DNA of 28,385 bases from IMG/VR virus record IMGVR_UViG_3300036909_000074, positions 1 to 28,385 of that record; one strand, 5' to 3'. The DNA is from a virus. Made by a program: the position numbers and the translations under genes. Under the pieces are notes generated by a model. That model did not search any database and had not been told where the DNA came from. It saw only the letters and a list, made by a program, of their open reading frames with translations. Below, one piece after another: positions 19,211 through 26,725 of the stretch (positions within the stretch are counted from its first letter, which is position 1; each line of letters opens with the position of its first letter).

Positions 19211-19522
19211 GTGAGCGAGACACAAGAGATTACCGGACCGCTTGTGAGCATGATCCGCCAGATGGGGATTCTTGTTCTGCGTATGAACTCTGGTAAGGTC
19301 AAGGTGCGCGGTGGGTGGATGCAGTTGCATGAAGCAGGAACCGCCGATATTCTTTGCTTTCCGCGTGGGCGTGTTGTGTGGTTAGAGACAAAGCACCCCC
19401 ATGGACACACAAACCGGGAGCAGATCGATAATCAGGCAGCGTTCAAGGAGCGAGTCGAATCTATCGGCCACAAATACTACCGCGTAACCAGCATTGACGA
19501 AGGGTTGGAGAAAGTAAAATGA
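19211..19522 (+). CDS. VRR-NUC domain nuclease (Holliday-junction type)
   Basis: A 103-residue protein starting with GTG right after the HNH stop, with AAGGGGGGA upstream. It has the VRR-NUC pattern: an N-terminal helix (ITGPLVSMIRQMGILVLRMNSG), a conserved AGTADILCFPRGRVVWLETKHPHGHTNREQ with Asp46 and Glu59-x-Lys61, and Gln71, then a helical end. These are PD-(D/E)XK nucleases that in phages resolve branched DNA and are often encoded next to recombination genes. Combined with ERF at 10328, it would complete an anneal-and-resolve recombination pathway. Its 3' end overlaps the next gene as ATGA. Confidence 0.85.
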   Translation: MSETQEITGPLVSMIRQMGILVLRMNSGKVKVRGGWMQLHEAGTADILCFPRGRVVWLETKHPHGHTNREQIDNQAAFKERVESIGHKYYRVTSIDEGLEKVK

Positions 19523-19761
19523 GCAACGATGCAATGATAGTACACAAGGAACGGATACCAAGACTGCACGCAGCCAAGCCGGTTTGCATCTGCCCAGATC
19601 CCATCGTGATCGACGGCGAGACGTTCATAGTCCGCAGTGCAGCGTGTGAGGTAGACGGGCACGGCTGCATTTCGATGTACATCCCGCAGGGAGGGAGCAC
19701 ATTGCAGGAGAAGCGAGTAGATGCCAAAAGGCACACGCAAGTTAGCGGACCAGCACAATAA
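19519..19761 (+). CDS. Small hypothetical protein, last gene of the rightward operon
   Basis: An 80-residue protein with an ATGA overlap. It contains CICPD and a later Cys pair (SAACEVDGHGC) that may bind zinc. The middle is beta-type (PIVIDGETFIVRSAACEVDGHGCISMYIPQGG) and the tail basic. The stop lies at the foot of a terminator hairpin. No family is recognised. Confidence 0.55.
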   Translation: MSNDAMIVHKERIPRLHAAKPVCICPDPIVIDGETFIVRSAACEVDGHGCISMYIPQGGSTLQEKRVDAKRHTQVSGPAQ

Positions 19762-19811
19762 AAGGAGGCCCCGAAAGGCCTCCCGCTCTGGACTTCGCAC
19801 ATCCTCCTTTT
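19760..19811. terminator. Terminator hairpins between convergent operons
   Basis: GGAGGCC (19764-19770) pairs with GGCCTCC (19777-19783) around CCGAAA. A longer outer pairing joins AAAAGGAGG (19760-19768) with CCTCCTTTT (19803-19811), followed by further T. The region sits exactly between the plus-strand operon end and the minus-strand lysis genes, so it can stop transcription from both sides. Confidence 0.75.
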
Positions 19812-19821
19812 TGAGTGGATT

Positions 19822-20319
19822 TTACTTCAAAGCTCTTGTTAGCCAGCCAGCCAAGTACTTTGCGTCCTGCGGCTGTGCGGCAACAATGGCACGGTAGTGG
19901 TCAGCACGGGCGTTCTGGAACGCCAAGACGAGCGTATCTCCCGCCCTGTTGACCGCGTTGAGAGTGACAGCACCGGGAAACCCATCCTGTGGGCACCCTG
20001 CCGCTTTCTGGAGAATCCTGTTAGCTGTTACCGAACCCATGTTCACCGCAGCGTCGAACACGCGCTTGGCTAGGTCGTCCGATGTCAACTGCTCCAGCCA
20101 TTGGTTCCAGAACGCATTCTGGTAGAAGTTTGCTACCAGCGGCGCACGCTCATCCTGTTCGGCGGCTGCGATCAGATGGTAGGCGACTGGGTTCTCTACG
20201 GAGTTCACGCCCGCAATAGCGAAGGCACCCGGGGGCGCATCAGGCGTGATCCTGTATTCGTGAGTGGGGTCTTCCCAGTTGTCGAGAGTCCAAGCCAGTG
20301 CTGTTGCGAAATTCGCCAT
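19822..20319 (-). CDS. Endolysin, GH108-type muramidase with PG-binding C-terminus
   Basis: A 165-residue protein with ATG at 20319 and GATGAGGA upstream. The N-terminal part (FATALAWTLDNWEDPTHEY...PPGAFAIAGVNS) aligns with the start of GH108 N-acetylmuramidases; the family's EGGY segment is replaced by WEDP, with Glu16 as the likely catalytic acid. The C-terminus (RVFDAAVNMGSVTANRILQKAAG...DGFPGAVTLNAVN...RADHYRAIVAAQPQDAKYLAGWLTRA) is the matching peptidoglycan-binding domain (PG_binding_3). It would cleave the glycan strands of the cell wall at the end of infection. It has no signal peptide, so it needs a holin; candidates lie just upstream. Confidence 0.82.
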   Translation of the reverse strand: MANFATALAWTLDNWEDPTHEYRITPDAPPGAFAIAGVNSVENPVAYHLIAAAEQDERAPLVANFYQNAFWNQWLEQLTSDDLAKRVFDAAVNMGSVTANRILQKAAGCPQDGFPGAVTLNAVNRAGDTLVLAFQNARADHYRAIVAAQPQDAKYLAGWLTRALK

Positions 20320-20326
20320 TCAGTCC

Positions 20327-20998
20327 TCATCTCAAAAGATAGCCGCCTACCTGGGCCCCAAAGAGAATATCACTCTTCAAAACACAAGGTAGCGTAGGGT
20401 GTAGCGTGCATTGAGCTAACTTCTGCTCAAGCTGAACTGCCGTGGTCGTGAACTGCGCACCGTTCGCCAGCATAATCGTGACATTCTGGCTTGCCATGAT
20501 GCCGTTGGCGGTTTTGATGGTGATGTCCAAGTCATTGCCAGTGGCAGTGTAGCTGGCTATGAGGGGCTTCAATTGCACCAGCAGGTCGTTGGCCGTCTGA
20601 GCATCTATTGTGAGCGTCTGAATGGCTCCTGTGGCCGCTGTGAACGTCCCTGCCGCTGTGTCTGCGGTTCCTTTGAGAGAATCAGCAGCCCCACTCAGAT
20701 GTACTGCCGCCGCCCCGAACTGGTCCATCGCCGCAGTGATGTGAGGCGTCGTGGCGCGTTCGACAAGCTGCGTCTGGACGATGGCATCACCGATCTTCAC
20801 CGCCGCCTTGTTGACCTCGTGGAGCGTCCCGCGCGGCCCACTGATGGCGTCCAGTGTTGGTTTCAGGTCAGGCGCAGCGTTTCCCCACTTATCCAACGCA
20901 ATAATTGCAGCATGATTGAGCCCAAAACAACCCCAGACGGTAAGCGCCGCGAGAGTGATGGCTCCCGCGGCGATTGCGACTTTGATTGCAGTGTACAT
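20327..20998 (-). CDS. Membrane-anchored helical protein of the lysis region
   Basis: A 223-residue protein from the ATG at 20998, four bases after the upstream stop. Residues 2-23 (YTAIKVAIAAGAITLAALTVWG) form an N-terminal transmembrane anchor or signal, with Cys24 after V-W-G. It is only a weak lipobox, because Trp at -2 is atypical. The rest is a long, Ala/Thr-rich helical region (AAAVHLSGAADSLKGTADTAAGTFTAATGAIQTLTIDAQ) resembling periplasmic coiled-coil proteins. Two Cys near the end (QCTLHPTLPC) could form a disulphide. Placed directly before the endolysin, it may act in lysis as a spanin-like or tail-associated factor; neither is proven. Confidence 0.6.
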   Translation of the reverse strand: MYTAIKVAIAAGAITLAALTVWGCFGLNHAAIIALDKWGNAAPDLKPTLDAISGPRGTLHEVNKAAVKIGDAIVQTQLVERATTPHITAAMDQFGAAAVHLSGAADSLKGTADTAAGTFTAATGAIQTLTIDAQTANDLLVQLKPLIASYTATGNDLDITIKTANGIMASQNVTIMLANGAQFTTTAVQLEQKLAQCTLHPTLPCVLKSDILFGAQVGGYLLR

Positions 20999-21002
20999 GG
21001 CT

Positions 21003-21599
21003 CTAGGCAACCGGGGAAGTCGTTGTAGGCAGCGCGCCCAGAAGCGCCTGGATTTCCTTGAGCACCAGGCTGATATTGGCCTGTGTTCCGGCTCCCTTGA
21101 ATCCACCCAACGCATTCAGGTCCGTCAGATCGGACTCGATGCCGGTAATCACGCTGGCGAATGTCGGGGTCACGCCGATAGCTGTAATCAGTCCCTTAGC
21201 CGCGACCATCTTCTGCTCGATGGTGTTAAGCAGGTTGGTGACAGCAGTTCCGGCGGTGGCTCCCGCTTCGATAGTGAATGCCGTCTCGATGATCGGGGCG
21301 ACGAACTCAAGGATCGTGGAGGCTACGGCAGCGATGGATGGGGCCTTTCCCCACAGTTTGGCCAGTTCCTTTTCAAACGAACTGGCGAAGGATGTAACGT
21401 CTTTGACGAGGTTGCTGAAACTGAACATGGTCTGCGCCTCCTTGGCGCTTGCGAGTGTGCCCATTGGGCGGGTTGGATCGAGGTTGATTACCTGATGCGG
21501 CGCGGGATCGTTCTGAATCAAGTCTAGACCGGGCGCACTCGCCAGCGGCACTATCGGCGGAGAATCTTTGGTAACCAACTTGTTACTTGTTGGATCCAT
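21003..21599 (-). CDS. Hypothetical helical protein, possibly with two start sites
   Basis: The frame is open from 21773, but the region above 21599 overlaps the holin-like gene in another frame. The ATG at 21599 gives 198 residues, with a Pro-rich segment (SPPIVPLASAPG...HQVINLDPTRPMGTLASAKEAQT) and no clear binding site. The ATG at 21428 gives 141 residues and has a textbook AAGGAGG eight bases upstream. The downstream part (FSNLVKDVTSFASSFEKELAKLWGKAPSIAAVASTILEFVAPIIETAFTIEAGATAGTAVTNLLNTIEQKMVAAKGLI) is amphipathic-helical, like small phage proteins found next to holins. No family is recognised. Confidence 0.55.
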   Translation of the reverse strand: MDPTSNKLVTKDSPPIVPLASAPGLDLIQNDPAPHQVINLDPTRPMGTLASAKEAQTMFSFSNLVKDVTSFASSFEKELAKLWGKAPSIAAVASTILEFVAPIIETAFTIEAGATAGTAVTNLLNTIEQKMVAAKGLITAIGVTPTFASVITGIESDLTDLNALGGFKGAGTQANISLVLKEIQALLGALPTTTSPVA

Positions 21600-21831
21600 C
21601 GGGAAAGGTGGCGCCAGGGTTGTTGATGGTAGCGTTGGGGCCGGTGGAGTTGCTGGTGCTAGCAAGATGGCCGGCAAAGGCTCCCAGGCCTCCGCTGATA
21701 AGGCTGTTGGCTGCGGTGAACATGGCTTGACGCGAGACAACATCTCCCGGAAGAACGAACCCAACGATTGCACAAAGCACCCCCAGAACCAGAATCAGAA
21801 TAGCCCACGCTTGCTGCGGAACTTGCATCAT
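21583..21831 (-). CDS. Holin-like small membrane protein
   Basis: An 82-residue protein with tandem ATG codons (21831 and 21828) behind AAAAGGAAA. Residues 8-28 (AWAILILVLGVLCAIVGFVLP) form one strong transmembrane helix. A second, weaker one is SLISGGLGAFAGHL (about 43-56). The C-terminus is polar and Asn/Thr-rich (STSNSTGPNATINNPGATFPDG). Size and layout fit a class II or III holin, which would open the inner membrane for the endolysin encoded ~1.3 kb downstream. The two Met codons are reminiscent of holin dual starts, but the usual charge between them is absent. Confidence 0.65.
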   Translation of the reverse strand: MMQVPQQAWAILILVLGVLCAIVGFVLPGDVVSRQAMFTAANSLISGGLGAFAGHLASTSNSTGPNATINNPGATFPDGSNK

Positions 21832-21900
21832 GATGTTTCCTTTTCTTAGAGATCGTCAGGTTGCGGAGGATCGTGAGGCGGTCTCGGTTTCATTTTACCC

Positions 21901-22182
21901 TCAGTGCTTAACCCATATCCATGTTGCGCCAAAAATCGCCAAAATCACAGCCCATGTGACCTTAAGCACTGTCCATAGGCTGCTTGTTGAGTTTTCATTT
22001 TCGCGTAGACGGCGGTGCAATTCCGGCAGCGGAGAAGTGTTGGCCTTAATCTCGGCGAGCGTTGCCCCATGCTCATTGATCGTGTTGCGAATGCCCTCGA
22101 TTGTTCTTTCAATCTGGAGCATCCGCGCAGCAGATGCCTCGCGTGCTTCTCTTGCTAATTCCGCTGTCGTAGATTCTGCCAT
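21901..22182 (-). CDS. XhlA-like coiled-coil membrane protein (holin accessory candidate)
   Basis: A 93-residue protein with ATG at 22182 and GAGGG upstream. Residues 5-65 form a helical, charged region (TTAELAREAREASAARMLQIERTIEGIRNTINEHGATLAEI). The C-terminal 20 residues (LWTVLKVTWAVILAIFGATWIWVKH) form one transmembrane helix. An N-terminal coiled coil with a C-terminal membrane anchor is the layout of XhlA-type phage proteins that cooperate with a holin in lysis. Sequence identity to XhlA is not evident; the call rests on layout and place. Confidence 0.65.
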   Translation of the reverse strand: MAESTTAELAREAREASAARMLQIERTIEGIRNTINEHGATLAEIKANTSPLPELHRRLRENENSTSSLWTVLKVTWAVILAIFGATWIWVKH

Positions 22183-22240
22183 CTACTGTACCCTCTTTCT
22201 TGGCCCTAGCATCCAGCCGCTCATCACTTCCAAAGTTTAA

Positions 22241-22429
22241 CTAACGACGAGGCGGCACCAAAAGTTCCGAAGCAGATTTGATGTGATCCTGCGAGGCGGA
22301 AATCTCCTTTAGAACCGCCAGCTTCGATTCTTCACTGCCATTGCACCTCAAGACCATTTCCATGCGATTGAACGATTCGCCGATCAACGCAAGCATATCG
22401 AGAAAACGCGCTCTGATTTCATCGTCCAT
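22241..22429 (-). CDS. Small helical hypothetical protein
   Basis: A 62-residue protein from the ATG at 22429 with GGAGGAATTT immediately upstream; the frame above this start is not used. It is wholly helical and charged (DDEIRARFLDMLALIGESFNRMEMVL, ESKLAVLKEISASQDHIKSASELLVPP) with one Cys, and could form a small coiled coil. It lies between the fibre gene and the lysis genes. It could be a fibre chaperone or lysis regulator, but nothing in the sequence says so. Confidence 0.55.
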   Translation of the reverse strand: MDDEIRARFLDMLALIGESFNRMEMVLRCNGSEESKLAVLKEISASQDHIKSASELLVPPRR

Positions 22430-22504
22430 AAATTCCTCCCTCTGTCTGGCATCATGCCCCCTTACCAAGCTCCTCAGGCACCGTAGCGCCCACGATCGGA
22501 GTTC

Positions 22505-25500
22505 CTAAATCTGGTTTGCTAAAACCCCGTATTTCTGATAAAGGTACGTCTGCATGGCCTTCACTTCGTCACTTGACAGAGCGCGGTCAAAATAAAACAA
22601 CTCCGCTAAAGCACCATTCAGCAATTGCAATGAACAATTTGAAGATTGCCCCCCTATGCAGTTGATTGGCTGACTGGCTATGAACGAAACGGTCCCGCTT
22701 CCATCAGAAGATACGGTCGCGCTGGTGATGGCTCCTAGGTTTAGAGTGGCCGTTGCGGGATAGGTTTCAAAACTCCCATTCATCTGGTACCAAGTCCCGG
22801 TGCTCCACGTTGCCGTACCTGTAAGAAGGCTTGCCGACTGAGCATTGACTAGGTTTGCTTCCGCCGCAGAGCCAAACTGTAACGCAAAGTTGCAGCAGAC
22901 GGTATTTCCGCTCACTACGCTTTGGTAGTTAGTGAATGTGCTTGCTTTGTAAACCACAAACAGCGTTCCTGCGAACGGGTTAAAGTATCTATCGTTAATA
23001 CTCATTGCACCTAGACCAGCAAACACAACCGCTGGATAGCCGTTGAGGGCGGAAGTATTAAAGGTTGGGGCCGTTGATCCAATCGCAAGCGAAGCAAGAT
23101 ATTTATTCCCTGAAGAATCGGGCCAGTAATTTACAGATGCCCCATTCGCCAAGGAGGACAACAGTGTATCGGCTTTGAACCACCACGCCAACCCAGCCAG
23201 ACTTGATGGAGTTACAGAACTAGGCGGAAGATAGGAAGAGATATTTATTGTAATACCTTTCGCGCCAACACTTGGGGGCAAAGGTATTGTTGCCTCGCCA
23301 TAGGTCACTTGACCGCGCAGTGTGTTATTCGGGTCATTGATGAGGTACTGTACACTTTGCTGTCCAAACGTATCAACAATTAAGGCAACAGGCGTACTGC
23401 TGAGCGAAATGATGCCAGTAGTACAATTTTCCGCCTCTAGCCTGTCCGCGTAAATAGGATGGACACCGGCAGACGTTGCGTAGCAGTTAGCAGCAAAAGC
23501 GGACCAAGCACCCCCAATAACGTCGGTATGCTCCCCTAAGATTTGATCAGTAAAGTATCCAGTTACAAAGGAAGCACTTAGAACATCATCACCCTCGTTA
23601 TCCGTCCCCGGCATATTCAAGCCAACGGAGTTAGAGTATGTAGGCATGGTCACTATGCAGCTTGTGACACCGGAATACCCGCACGTCGCCGGAAGTCCGG
23701 TGTCGATAACTAAGTTGGTCACACTAGCACGAGCCACTAACCCTAAATTTATAGCAGACACATTTGGATTATCATAAGTCCTGAAAATTAAATCCTTTAG
23801 GTTGACTTCGACGTTTGTGTAGTTTAAGTAGGCTCCCTCCGAATCTCCAGAAAGCATGGTAGTGCCAGTACGATCACTTTGAATTACTGGCCCGTAAAGA
23901 CTGCCCACCGAGGGCTGTGCTTGTCCTTCGATGTTCACTACAGTCGGAGACACGGTTGATCCTCCGGTTTCTATATAGGGTAGATACGGGCTGGATGGAA
24001 GGGTAACAATTGCAGTTAATGAAGACCCAGAAGAAGTCGTTTGTGCGGGGCCGTTCCAATTGTAATGACCATCTGGAACCACAATGTTGATACGAGGATT
24101 GGTAACAGTTGCAAGATTTATAGCAGCTTGGAATGCTGCCGTATCGTCGTGACGAACGAGTGCGCCTGTACTTATTGACGTGGATGTGGCTGGTGAAAGA
24201 GCAATCGTATTTGAGGAAACTCCCACAATTTTGCCGATATAATCCGCGCCGGAAATTCCTGCCCCGGCAATGAACACCCCCTGACCTATCGAATAGGTAG
24301 TGGCGTTTGCCACCACCATAGAACTTCCTGCCGAGGTTGTGCCCACGGTGCTTGTGTCTCCATCTGTCCATACCACGGGTGCACTTCCAGTAGTAACTTG
24401 AGTGGCAGGGGTAAAACTGACCAGGTTCCCTGTAATTCCCGTGATTGTCACCGACTGAATGTATCTAGTCGTGGCCGCTGCATTGATACGCATAGTCTGT
24501 CCAACTGAAAAGCCGATGACCGAAAGAAGCGTCATCGAAGTCGCTCCCGATGTAACAACGGCAGTGGCTTGTGAGATAGCCCGAAATCCGCTGGCGTTAA
24601 ATGGATCTGCTTTAACGCATATTTGGGATGATATAAGCACGGCAGGACAGGAATCCGCAAGAACGGCGGCGTTTGTAGTGCCAGCCGCTACGGTACTCGG
24701 CGTAATCGCCTGTCCATTGATTGCGGATTGGACCTGTGCTGTGGTTGGAGCATAAATTGGGATATTCAGTACCGTGCCAGTCAGGGTCGCTGCGCCGCTG
24801 GTGCCTAGGGTGGTGAGGGTGAAGCCGCTGCTACAACCTACGCAACTTGTGGTGGTAATTCCATCGGGGAAGATTGCGGCGTTGCCTGGAGCAAGTGAGG
24901 TGTTGTGCAAACTCAGCGTCTTGCACGCGGTTGGCACATTGGCTCCCGACTCCATCAGGATGTCGTATGTTGATCCGCAATTGATTGTGACTGAGCCGCT
25001 TCCGGGGACGTAATACTGATTCGGCCCTATGGTCTGATCCTGTGCTTCACTATCCACGCCAATGCTGCTTGCGTTAAGACCAGACCATAGGTTATTTTGA
25101 ATTACCATGTTTGGCGCGTTTGCCTTAAGTCCTGTCGATCCAAACGATAGGCACTTGTTGCCGATCACCGTCACTTGGGGCGCGGCGGAGTTCGTGGAGA
25201 TACAGGTATCAGCCAGAGTGATGTAATTGTTTTCTACCGTGCTCTCCTGGCTGTTGTCTTGTATGCCTACTGACCCCGTTCCAGAGCTATAGATAAAGTT
25301 GTCATGGATGTGGACTGCCGAGCCACTGGTGCCCGTGTAGATCGACGTTCCTACTCCCGACGGATCGCCAAACCAGTTGATGCCAATATCCAAGCCGTTG
25401 ATCACGCCATTTGCTTTGATCCCGTTCGGCCCCGATTCAAACACGTTGTCATGGATGTGACCGGTCTGAGCATTTGTCAGGTTGACCTGATAGTTGCTTA

Positions 25501-26725
25501 TAGTGTTTAAGGTTTGGAAATTGTTGCCGCTGATCTCGAATCCGTTGTTTTGCGCAGCCGCGTCGGGACTGTCAATGTCATAGTTGAAACTTGAGGTAAA
25601 GATGTTATCGTGGATGTAAAAATTCCCAGCGTTGGAGACATAGATTGCCTGCGGAAGAGTCACACCTGAAGCTGTGGAGAAGTTGATATTCTTCACTTCA
25701 ATACGGTTGGCAAATCCCGCCCCGGCCGCGCCGATGTTCACAATACAACCTGCGCTTGCGTTCATCGCCTCCAGCGTGCCGTTGTGAATGACAGCGTTTG
25801 TGAATCCGCTTCCCGTGAATTGCAGTAGACCGTTCACGCCTTCTGAGCAGGTACCCCCTCCGGTCCCAGTCATCTTGATCGTAGAGCCATTCAGATCGTA
25901 TTGGACTCCCGTATTGACTGACCACACCCCGCTGTAGACGCAAGTAGAATGCGCTGGGAACATGACCACGTTGTTAAAGTATGCGGCACTGAATGCTGTG
26001 GTAAGCGCCGCATCGTCATCCACACCCCCACACGCGGGAATGGCCACAATGTTGTTGAGTAGACTGGTGGTGACAGATGGGGCGGTGAGCGGCCCTGTCA
26101 GCGTGCCTCCTGTGATAGGAAATCCTCCTAGGTTAGCTAGCGTGGTTGCTGCCGTTCCTCCCCCGGTAAAGCCAAGAGGCCCCGTAAAAGTGCAACCGGT
26201 AATAGCGCAATCACCATTAGAGGGGGAAGGAGGATTGTAAGAATAAGGTCCATAGCTCCCATAACTCGACACAACCCAATAATCGAAAATTCCTCCCCCA
26301 TACCAGAAGCCCACGTTTGCCGTCGTTCCAGATGAAGCCGTGCAAGTATTTCCAGGAAGCTGCACCATCTGCGTAGCCGACGGGCAAGCCGTTCCTTCTG
26401 TCGAATCCGTGTAAGTAGTGATAAGTGATGCTTGGCAAGCGGCCAGCGTAGCCGATGGATGTGCGCAAACATAGACAAGCGAGTTTGATACCCAAAGCGC
26501 CTGCGGAAGAGGACCGCCGGTTATCGGAACGCTCGGCCCGGAAGTCAGCAGGGGGATATCCACACGGGCCGCCTGAGCGTATACTTTTGGAGAGGGAACA
26601 ACAAAACAGATGCTCATTATCATCGCAACAATCTGCACAAGTCTGGCGATCATTCTTCCCGTCGTCGAAGTCTGGCAGGAAAAGGATTGGCCCCGGTCCA
26701 CGATCTTTAGTTCTCTCTGCCTCAT
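22505..26725 (-). CDS. Tail fibre/spike with signal peptide, two pectate-lyase-type helices and LamG-like end
   Basis: A 1406-residue protein; the ATG at 26725 overlaps the upstream stop as ATGA, with AAGGACA before it. Residues ~25-52 (MIARLVQIVAMIMSICFVVPSPKVYAQA) form a Sec-type signal, placed after a 24-residue lead. Next is an N-terminal module rich in Cys, Tyr and Gly (to ~200), with a 'GCTFTGPLGFTGGGT' collar. Two pectate-lyase-3 type helices follow, at ~235-600 (GVDDDAALTTAFSAAYF, many NN-x-I turns) and ~858-1150 (HDDTAAFQAAINLATV). A LamG/concanavalin-like domain ends it (~1177-1406, LAGLAWWFKAD...YFDRALSSDEVKAM). It probably binds and may depolymerise host surface glycan. Catalytic residues cannot be assigned. 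Confidence 0.85.
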   Translation of the reverse strand: MRQRELKIVDRGQSFSCQTSTTGRMIARLVQIVAMIMSICFVVPSPKVYAQAARVDIPLLTSGPSVPITGGPLPQALWVSNSLVYVCAHPSATLAACQASLITTYTDSTEGTACPSATQMVQLPGNTCTASSGTTANVGFWYGGGIFDYWVVSSYGSYGPYSYNPPSPSNGDCAITGCTFTGPLGFTGGGTAATTLANLGGFPITGGTLTGPLTAPSVTTSLLNNIVAIPACGGVDDDAALTTAFSAAYFNNVVMFPAHSTCVYSGVWSVNTGVQYDLNGSTIKMTGTGGGTCSEGVNGLLQFTGSGFTNAVIHNGTLEAMNASAGCIVNIGAAGAGFANRIEVKNINFSTASGVTLPQAIYVSNAGNFYIHDNIFTSSFNYDIDSPDAAAQNNGFEISGNNFQTLNTISNYQVNLTNAQTGHIHDNVFESGPNGIKANGVINGLDIGINWFGDPSGVGTSIYTGTSGSAVHIHDNFIYSSGTGSVGIQDNSQESTVENNYITLADTCISTNSAAPQVTVIGNKCLSFGSTGLKANAPNMVIQNNLWSGLNASSIGVDSEAQDQTIGPNQYYVPGSGSVTINCGSTYDILMESGANVPTACKTLSLHNTSLAPGNAAIFPDGITTTSCVGCSSGFTLTTLGTSGAATLTGTVLNIPIYAPTTAQVQSAINGQAITPSTVAAGTTNAAVLADSCPAVLISSQICVKADPFNASGFRAISQATAVVTSGATSMTLLSVIGFSVGQTMRINAAATTRYIQSVTITGITGNLVSFTPATQVTTGSAPVVWTDGDTSTVGTTSAGSSMVVANATTYSIGQGVFIAGAGISGADYIGKIVGVSSNTIALSPATSTSISTGALVRHDDTAAFQAAINLATVTNPRINIVVPDGHYNWNGPAQTTSSGSSLTAIVTLPSSPYLPYIETGGSTVSPTVVNIEGQAQPSVGSLYGPVIQSDRTGTTMLSGDSEGAYLNYTNVEVNLKDLIFRTYDNPNVSAINLGLVARASVTNLVIDTGLPATCGYSGVTSCIVTMPTYSNSVGLNMPGTDNEGDDVLSASFVTGYFTDQILGEHTDVIGGAWSAFAANCYATSAGVHPIYADRLEAENCTTGIISLSSTPVALIVDTFGQQSVQYLINDPNNTLRGQVTYGEATIPLPPSVGAKGITINISSYLPPSSVTPSSLAGLAWWFKADTLLSSLANGASVNYWPDSSGNKYLASLAIGSTAPTFNTSALNGYPAVVFAGLGAMSINDRYFNPFAGTLFVVYKASTFTNYQSVVSGNTVCCNFALQFGSAAEANLVNAQSASLLTGTATWSTGTWYQMNGSFETYPATATLNLGAITSATVSSDGSGTVSFIASQPINCIGGQSSNCSLQLLNGALAELFYFDRALSSDEVKAMQTYLYQKYGVLANQI

